Assembly (NCBI GenBank): GCA_905221605.1
Contig: CAJNDS010000780.1
Coordinates: forward strand, 482,602 to 546,601
Direction of reading: 5' to 3'
DNA: 64,000 bases
Origin: Symbiodinium natans
Lineage: Eukaryota; Sar; Dinophyceae; Suessiales; Symbiodiniaceae
Shown here: positions 57,536 through 64,000 of the stretch, in pieces
How positions within the stretch are numbered: position 1 is the stretch's first letter
How the letters are laid out: every line of letters begins with the position of its first letter
The notes under the pieces: model-generated
Told to the model about the DNA's origin: nothing
The model's database searches: none
Seen by the model: the letters and a program-made list of their open reading frames with translations, nothing else
Translations under genes and position numbers: made by a program

Positions 57536-59530
57536 ATGTGGCCCGTGACCATCCACAGTGTTGCCGGGTCGACTTTTGAGCTCCGTGTGGACGATACGGA
57601 AACGGGGCTGAATGTGCGGAGACGCGTCGCGGGAAGTGTTGGCCTGTCCGCAGGATCAATCGTGCTGACTTCGGGGGAGCGTCTCCTCGAACTGCACCAG
57701 CCGCTGCTGCGACAAATTCAAAACCAAGAGGTGACATATGTGGTGCGGAAATGTGGCGCAGGCTGCGCGGCACGTAGTATAAGGCAAGCATTAGAGAAGA
57801 CAGGATTGGATCAAGACATGGATGCCATGGATGACGTTGTGGCCTTGACCTTCGGCGGTGAATTCAACCAGAGCTTGGAAGGGGTGCAGCTTCCCAGCGG
57901 CCTACAGACCTTGACCTTCGGCGATGATTTCGACCAGAGCTTGGAAGGAGTGCAGCTTCCCAGCGGCTTACAGACCTTGACTTTCGGGCATGATTTCAAC
58001 CAGAGCTTGGAAGGGGTGCAACTACCCAGCGGCCTACGGAGCTTGATCTTCAGCGCCAGTTTCAACCAAAGCTTGGAAGGGGTGCAGCTTCCCAGCGGCC
58101 TACAGACCTTGACCTTCGGCACTTATTTCAACCAGAGCTTGGAAGGGGTGCAGCTTCCCGGCGGCCTACAGACCTTGACCTTCGGCTATGAGTTCGACAA
58201 GAGCTTAGCAGGGGTGCAGCTTCCCAGCGGCCTACAAACCTTGACCTTTGCATTTGGGTTTAACCAGAGCTTGCAAGGGGTGCAGCTTCCCAACGGCCTA
58301 CAGACCTTGACTTTCGGCTTTCATTTCAACCGGAGCTTGGAAGGGGTGCAGCTTCCCAGTGCCCTACAGACCTTGACCTTCGGCTATCGTTACAACAAGA
58401 GCTTGGAAGGGGTGCAGCTTCCCAGCGGCCTACAGACCTTGACTTTCGGGCATGATTTCAACCAGAGCTTGGAAGGGGTGCTGCTTCCCGGCGGCCTACA
58501 GACCTTGACTTTCGGAAATAAATTCAACCAGAGCTTGGAAGCGGTGCAGCTTCCCAGCGGCCTACAGAACTTTTCCTGTGGTCATGATGTCAGCCAGTGC
58601 TTCGAACGCGGGCAGCTTCCCAGCAGCCTACAGACCTTGACCTTCGCCCCTCATTTCAACCAGAGCTTGGAAGGGGCGCGGCTTCCCAGTGGCCTGCAGG
58701 CCTTGACCTTCGGCGACAAGTTCGACCAGAGTTTGGAAGGGGTGCAGCTTCCCAGCGGCCTGCAAACCATGACCTTCGGCAGATTGTTCAACCAGACCTT
58801 GGAAGGGGTGCAGCTTCCCAGCGGCCTACAGACCATGATTTTCGGCGCCAGCTTTAACCAGAGCTTGGAAGGGGATAAGCTGCCCAGTGGCCTGCAGACC
58901 TTGACCTTCGGACGTTTTTTCAACCAGAGCTTGGAAGGGGTGCAGCTTCCCAGCGGCCTACATGCCTTGACCTTCGGCGATGAGTTCGACCAGAGCTTGG
59001 AAGGGGTGCAGCTCCCCAGCGGCCTACAGACTTTGACCTTCGGCAGATTGTTCAACCGGAGCTTGGAAGGGGTGCAGCTTCCCAGCGGCCTGCAGACCTG
59101 GACCTTCGGACATAAATTCGACCAGAGTTTGGAAGGGGTGCAGCTACCCAGCGGCCTACAGACCTTGACTTTCGGCCATGATTTTAACCAGAGCCTGGAA
59201 GGGGTGCAGTTTCCCAGCGGCCTACAGACCTTGACCTTCAGCAATGTTTTCAACCAGAGCTTGGAAGGGGTGCAGCTTCCCAGCGGCCTACAGACCTTGA
59301 CCTTCGGCCGTTTTTTCAACCAAAGCTTGGTAGGGGTGCAGCTTCCCAGCGGCCTACAGACCTTGACCTTCGGCTTTCGTTACAACCAGAGCTTGGAAGG
59401 GGTGCAGCTTCCCAGCGGTCTACAGACCTTGACCCTCGGCGACAGCTTCGACCAGAGTTTGGAAGGGGTGCCACTTCCAAGCTCCTTACTGCGTTTCTCC
59501 TCGCGCATGTTTAAGGTACACACCTCTTAA
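57536..59530 (+). CDS. Ubiquitin-like domain plus 25 FNIP-like repeats, single exon
   Basis: The predicted 664-residue protein starts at ATG 57536 (MWPVTIHSVAG); an in-frame ATG 17 codons upstream (57485) is the alternative. Residues ~3-73 (VTIHSVAGSTFELRVDD, ...SIVLTSGERLLEL, ...VTYVVRK) have the strand-helix-strand pattern of a ubiquitin-like beta-grasp domain; no C-terminal GG is present, so conjugation is not expected. Residues ~103-652 are 25 repeats of 22 residues with consensus LPSGLQTLTFG-xxF(N/D)QSLEGVQ, matching the FNIP repeat class of leucine-rich-like solenoids known from Dictyostelium. Variation is concentrated at the two positions after LTFG. Repeat 12 (CGHDVSQCFERG) is degenerate. 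Such solenoids usually bind proteins; a substrate-adaptor role with the ubiquitin-like domain is my inference. No intron is seen. The minus-strand Arg/Cys-rich ORFs are shadows. Confidence 0.8.
   Translation: MWPVTIHSVAGSTFELRVDDTETGLNVRRRVAGSVGLSAGSIVLTSGERLLELHQPLLRQIQNQEVTYVVRKCGAGCAARSIRQALEKTGLDQDMDAMDDVVALTFGGEFNQSLEGVQLPSGLQTLTFGDDFDQSLEGVQLPSGLQTLTFGHDFNQSLEGVQLPSGLRSLIFSASFNQSLEGVQLPSGLQTLTFGTYFNQSLEGVQLPGGLQTLTFGYEFDKSLAGVQLPSGLQTLTFAFGFNQSLQGVQLPNGLQTLTFGFHFNRSLEGVQLPSALQTLTFGYRYNKSLEGVQLPSGLQTLTFGHDFNQSLEGVLLPGGLQTLTFGNKFNQSLEAVQLPSGLQNFSCGHDVSQCFERGQLPSSLQTLTFAPHFNQSLEGARLPSGLQALTFGDKFDQSLEGVQLPSGLQTMTFGRLFNQTLEGVQLPSGLQTMIFGASFNQSLEGDKLPSGLQTLTFGRFFNQSLEGVQLPSGLHALTFGDEFDQSLEGVQLPSGLQTLTFGRLFNRSLEGVQLPSGLQTWTFGHKFDQSLEGVQLPSGLQTLTFGHDFNQSLEGVQFPSGLQTLTFSNVFNQSLEGVQLPSGLQTLTFGRFFNQSLVGVQLPSGLQTLTFGFRYNQSLEGVQLPSGLQTLTLGDSFDQSLEGVPLPSSLLRFSSRMFKVHTS
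57842..59491 (+). repeat. 66-bp in-frame tandem repeat, 25 copies
   Basis: The DNA unit (GTGCAGCTTCCCAGCGGCCT, then ACAGACCTTGACCTTCGGC, then a variable 9-12 bp and CAGAGCTTGGAAGGG) recurs every 66 bp. Most differences are confined to the codons after LTFG. Synonymous sites are also highly alike, pointing to recent expansion or gene conversion. Confidence 0.9.
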
Positions 59531-59896
59531 ACAACTCTGAGGTCGCAAATGGAAGTTTGTTCCGGAGGGGCACGCGTCACAGCGCAAAGCCTTCATGGCT
59601 CAAATTCTGCAGGAATGCGAGAGTCCGGGAGTGAATCAGAGAGCAGGTCTAAACCTTCTAAGCCCTAACCCCGGAACCTACTATCCTAACTACGTAGGCA
59701 GTTGGGACATTTGATGTTTTCCCTGATTGGGTTTGAGAGGATGATGTTCAGGAATGTTTTTTTTAAAGGGTTTGAAGGGCCATCCAAGCCAAAGCCACGA
59801 CCCTGCTTCAATTCTAAACCCCGCCCTCGGCGATCGGCGGGGATTCGGGGTCAGGGTGTTACGGCGCATGCTTGCCTCTCTATGGCGTCCTTAAGG

Positions 59897-60031
59897 GGGC
59901 AAGCACCTAGGGAACCTTAAGGAAGCTTCGGGAGCCTGAGGGAGTACTCGTATTGGGGAGTATCAGGGAGCTTTGGGTTACATACCCCCCCTACTCCCTA
60001 AGCTTCCCGAAGGTTTCCTCGGTGCTAGCCC
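59897..60031. repeat. Foldback inverted repeat, ~38-bp arms
   Basis: The left arm (59897-59934, GGGCAAGCACCTAGGGAACC onward through AAGGAAGCTTCGGGAG) pairs with the reverse complement of the right arm (~59994-60031, read back as GGGCTAGCACCGAGGAAACC onward) at about 32 of 38 positions. The loop of about 59 bp itself contains GGGAGTA and TACTCCC halves that may extend the stem. Confidence 0.65.
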
Positions 60032-61215
60032 TGTGAAGCCGGGTTGCAAGTTGAGCCTTTTGTAAAACTCGGAAATAGGTTTCAAGATACGGTTTGGAGT
60101 TGAACGTTTGGGGACAAAATAGGTCGATGGTCCTAATTCCTAGACCCTACACCCTTTGCTTCCTAGGGTAGTTGCATGGTCCCTCCTTATGGGCGCGGAA
60201 TATCTAGTATAGTTCAGAACCCTTTAAAGAAGGCAAGAAGAAGAAGAAGAAGAAGCTCGCGACGGGTGTAGCCTTGCCCTCATCGAAAAATGCCATGCGT
60301 TCCCCCACGAAGGGCGCAACGGCATCTTAAAGGGGCAAAGGCCTACCTCCATAACGAGACCTCACTTGGGTTGGTAGTGCTGCTGCGCCAAGCCCTCGAA
60401 TTGGACATGAATAACCCAGCGTGAGACAAAACCGTCATGACGAGAAAAGGCCGAAAAGGGGCCCCTTCCGCCACACCCCCGATATGGTTTTGGGAGGGTC
60501 ATCACAGCCAGGGTTTGGGCATTTTACCTTTCCCCCCCATCACACACACACACACACTGACTGAACAAGAGTGGGCCCCCCGGCGCTTGTTCCCCAGCTG
60601 ACACAACGACTCACCACCTCCCGCCGCAACCAACACAGCCCTTAATAGACACTCAGGGCCTCAGGGTCACTGACCTGCAATGGAAAAGCGCCGCATGATC
60701 CAAGACCGGTCGCAAACCGCCGACCACACGGGTTGCCCCCAGCCCGTTGTTAAGGCCCGTGATTCCCCAAGGAGGATCCCAAACGCTAAAGCGTCGGGAC
60801 CCAACCACCCTAAGGGATTGGGCCGAAATGAACGTCCATCCCGCCCCCGTCTAACATGAGAAAAGGCCGGTCTCACCAACAATCCTAGCATGCAAGCTAG
60901 GAGGCTCTCTGAGAGGGTTGGGGCTTGGCCTACTTTCCGTATGACTCGATACCAAGAGCCTCCACACGAACCACAGGACAAAGACAGTCGCCCGGAGACG
61001 TTGTGGGCACATGTGAGCCCCAGACCCAAACAAACTCGAGATCGATACGTTCCATGCACCTTCTCGTCTACACGGCCACAAAGGCCTCAGCCGAAGCCCG
61101 TTCTGCTGCCAAGGCCTGGCATATCCAATCTCAGGAAGCTTTGGCAGCAACGCTGTGCTGAAGAGGCCGAATGCAAGTTTGCCCAGCCAGACTGCGCGGC
61201 TTTGTTAATCATGTC

Positions 61216-61219
61216 ATAG

Positions 61220-61255
<36 letters not shown>

Positions 61256-61256
61256 T
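61216..61256. repeat. (TA)n microsatellite
   Basis: TA run with one TG interruption. Confidence 0.9.
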
Positions 61257-61995
61257 CATTCAGTCCACATGAAAGCCTGGAGCCTCAGTCCCTCATCAGC
61301 TTGACTTGTGAGTGCTTCCCTGGCAGGAAGATGCATGGAAGGATGGTGCTTCCCCAGCCTGTGACCTCCCTTCTGTTTATTCTTCTAGGACGAAATGGAC
61401 CTGATCTTGAAGCTCGAAAGTTCGACGTTGCACCTTGAAACTGTTCAGCAATGCAGCTGGAAACGAACTCGGGCAAGCCCGAAGCCCTTTCGACCTGCTT
61501 AGCTGACTTGACCGTGTTTGATACGACCAGCATGGGCAAGCTTTGGTTTCTTTTCGGACGTATGTGAGTGGTGGGTGCCCTCCTCCAAAACCAAAACTTC
61601 CAAGTCTTATGTGCAACTCTGATTCGGTGCTGAGCTGCTTGCTTGCAGCTGCTTGTTCGCATCGTGCCTTCTAGGAGTCATAGGGCCTCCCACCAAGTCC
61701 GGGGACGTTACAACGTTGGGCTTAAGACGCACGTCAGCACATGATTCAAGCCCCGAAAGTCCTTAAAGAAATGTCAAGGAAGATCCCAAGACCTCTTTGC
61801 CGCAAGACTTCGAGTTCCTAACCTCTTGTACGGAACCTGCAGAGGTATTTGCGGCAAGGAGCCCATCGCCACAAAGCCTTCAACGTGCGGACTCGGCGCG
61901 CCTTGCGAGGCATCGGTAGCGACCGCTACACTTGGGGACGACTTGCTTAGAGCTGCTGGCCAAATTCTCATGTCGATGTGATCTCCATATTGTAT

Positions 61996-62045
61996 ATCTA
62001 TATATACACACACACACACATATATATATATACATGAATATTTAT
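61996..62045. repeat. TA-CA-TA compound microsatellite
   Basis: (TA)n, (CA)n, (TA)n in succession. Confidence 0.9.
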
Positions 62046-62748
62046 TTTTGTTTAGACGAGATAGCCGAAGGGTGCTGGGTTCCCCGAGGATCGATCCTCG
62101 CGCTGCTCGCGGCCAATGTACAGTACCGCAAACATCCCCAACTCTTTGCTGCTTCTATTTGGCTAGCTGGTTATATCCCAGCATTCTCAACGCGAAACCC
62201 CAGCCCCCAAACCCAAGAATATCCCAAATGAACCCAGCGAGTTGATCTAGCTTTTCTAGGCCCGTCTGGAATACTCAGTTTAGGGTACCAAACAGGGCCC
62301 AGAATCAGACCGACCCCGAAATAACAAAGTTCGAGCTCAGGAACATATCAATGCTTGTGGCTACACGGTGTGTGCTTTTTCTGTCGCTCCCAGCCCAGAA
62401 GAACCTGAGCCCTACTGTACGGCCATGTGCGCGGCCTTAATCTGGGCGTAGGCTGCCGAAAGCCCGAATCAGTCGCAACGCGCACCCTGAAAGAATCGTC
62501 CGAGGTGACCCAGCACATGCAAGTAAATCCCAGTTGGTGGGGGAAGAGCCTAAGGCATGACTTCGGCATGATTTGGGATGACGTAAGCGTTTGCCTGCAT
62601 GACAGCGCAATCTTTGGCTGCCGAACTTGCAACCTCTGCTTGAGGCCTCCGCCACTCCAGAAACACGGTCTCAGCCTAGCCAGCCGGGTGACACAGTTGG
62701 GAGGGGGGAGCTGGGGGTAAGGATGTTTAGGCAAGACTTGAATGTAAG

Positions 62749-62777
62749 CCACACACACACACTTGACTTGACTTGAC
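62749..62777. repeat. (CA)n followed by (CTTGA)3
   Basis: Six to seven CA units then ACTTGACTTGACTTGACA. Confidence 0.85.
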
Positions 62778-64000
62778 AGCATTCGTATGCGTACATACAA
62801 GCTGAGACAGGGCCACAGGTGTGTGCGATTGAACGGCGTTCGCTGCACCCTCCCCGGCAAAACTAAAGGAGGGCACGAGTCGGAACAAGTTTGATTTTCC
62901 CTCCTATAGCTGAACTTTTGAACCCCGGTTTTGCATAGTTTTGTAAGGTCTTGAGAGGTATACCTAGCTAAGGCCAATGATTAGCATCCAGAATTCGAAG
63001 GGGCTCTTCTCTACATCGCCGAGGAATCTTCAAGAATCTAGAGCGAGAGGCTGAACCGAAAATGTGCCTCCAGAAGCGAGGGCTTGTTGGCCGCTGAGTA
63101 ATCGCCCTAGCCACGAAGCGAGGTTGCCTGCAACGGTGGCCCTGGCAAAGGCATCAAAAGTCGCCGCGAGCCCCAGGTGCTGAAGGGATCCGGCCTGACT
63201 AGGGTTCCCAGAGGTACCTTTTTTCGTGGGGGAGTCTCCCCTGAAAAAGGATTATAACTCATAGAATTTCAACAAGGCTCTTGGTTTACTTGGGGCTAGG
63301 GCTAGGCTGAGGACGCAGCCGAGGATGAGCGTTCGGTGCTTTCATGTGCTGTCGAAACAACAAAAGGAAGATAGCTCGACGGCCCCCGCAGCGCATCGAA
63401 TACTTTTAAGGGGGAGGTTCTTTGTTCAGAATGACGGTGCTTTAGGGCGGAGCATTGTTCCAGAGTGCGCACTTTGGGCTGCAACTGGGAAATGCTTGGC
63501 CTCAGGGCGTCTCTTTAAGGTTTGCACCCCGAAGATATCTGAAGATGTTAAACCCGAACCCGGCTGAGAAGTGCGGCAGATTCTTGTGCCGTTCGTGGGA
63601 AGCTTAAGGCTGGTACCCCTGCACCCAGCAAGTTGTCTGCCCAGGAGCCATCAGCTCGAGAAGGATCTTCGCGGAGAACGACGCTCGCAACCCAAGCTTG
63701 TCAAGCACGAAGGGTGTCAATTGATTTGGGTTTTTCAAATTCTAGATAAGCCTTGTGGGCTTGTGGGCGGCTATCTGGCGCTGCCAGTTTGAACGAGGGG
63801 CCCACTGACAGACCTCAAGTATTGAGCCCACGACTCAGAGGCGATGCTGTATGGCAACTTCATCAAGCCGGGGTAGGCAATGTACAGCTGCAAATCTAAT
63901 CCGGGTTCCAGAAGGATCGAAGGGCACAACCAATAGACAACAACCTTTGCGGATGGAGATGGAGATGGAGTGGTTTGGGTTCATTACACGGCTGGGATTC

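Larger units (their letters stand above)
59531..64000. other. No recognised gene
   Basis: Contains a foldback inverted repeat, TA and CA microsatellites and CTTGA repeats, listed separately. The frames are short and compositionally ordinary. Confidence 0.5.

Noticed and set aside
58597-58857. + strand Arg/Gln/Leu repeat ORF in another frame of the FNIP gene
   Set aside because: It is a frame shadow of the same repeats.
57811-59319. Minus-strand KVKVCRPLGSCTPSKLWLK repeat ORFs
   Set aside because: They are the reverse complement of the 66-bp FNIP repeat; the + frame carries the ubiquitin-like domain and the family consensus.
1-64000. tRNA, rRNA, snRNA and CRISPR arrays
   Set aside because: A visual scan for B-box-like GGTTCRANNCC in cloverleaf context, conserved rRNA blocks and regularly spaced repeats found none I could support. 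A covariance-model search would be needed to exclude small RNA genes.

Overview
The window looks like nuclear DNA of a dinoflagellate, most likely a suessialean (Symbiodiniaceae-like). The evidence is: a 17-nt stretch identical to the 3' part of the dinoflagellate spliced leader; many CCCTAAA/TTTAGGG tracts; a gene with many small exons whose introns start with GT, GC or GA and usually end AG|G; and protein families that are common in that group (a globin joined to a six-helix channel, ubiquitin-like plus FNIP-like repeat proteins, and a coiled-coil LINE ORF1). Species cannot be decided from the sequence alone. Nearly all the recognisable coding signal is on the + strand. Most of the 64 kb is unrecognisable non-coding sequence rich in microsatellites.

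Layout. 1-12.7 kb: mostly featureless, with microsatellites, a (CCCTAAA)7 tract, two copies of a short dispersed repeat and two possible isolated exons (5752-5953 STAS-like, 7361-7484 unknown). 12.8-14.8 kb: a non-LTR retrotransposon with a spliced-leader relic near its 5' end, an upstream ORF, an intact coiled-coil ORF1 and a broken start of an endonuclease ORF2. 15-21 kb: scattered exon-like segments, including a phase-consistent three-exon set at 20153-20880. 21.7-24.6 kb: minisatellites, then a 563-bp G/T tract and a 1.5-kb purine-rich array.

24785-33175 is the main gene. I reconstructed 18 exons, almost all joined in consistent phase. They encode a globin domain, a linker, a pre-S1 region, S1, S2, a canonical EF-hand, S3 to S5, a pore loop and S6, then an acidic tail. 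It appears to be a haem-globin/calcium-sensing cation channel of TRP/polycystin type. Two of its introns carry telomere-like arrays, one of them in head-to-head orientation.

33.2-41.8 kb: no recognised gene. 43055-43588: the terminal exon of a CRAL-TRIO (Sec14-like) lipid-binding protein. 43.6-57.4 kb: microsatellites, a degenerate tandem array and weak exon candidates. 57536-59530: a single-exon gene for a ubiquitin-like domain followed by 25 near-identical 22-residue FNIP-like repeats. 59.5-64 kb: no recognised gene; one foldback inverted repeat.

The genes show no operon-like logic. Exon boundaries come from reading frames, splice-site phase and remembered family patterns, not from alignments or transcripts. 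No tRNA, rRNA or CRISPR array was seen.
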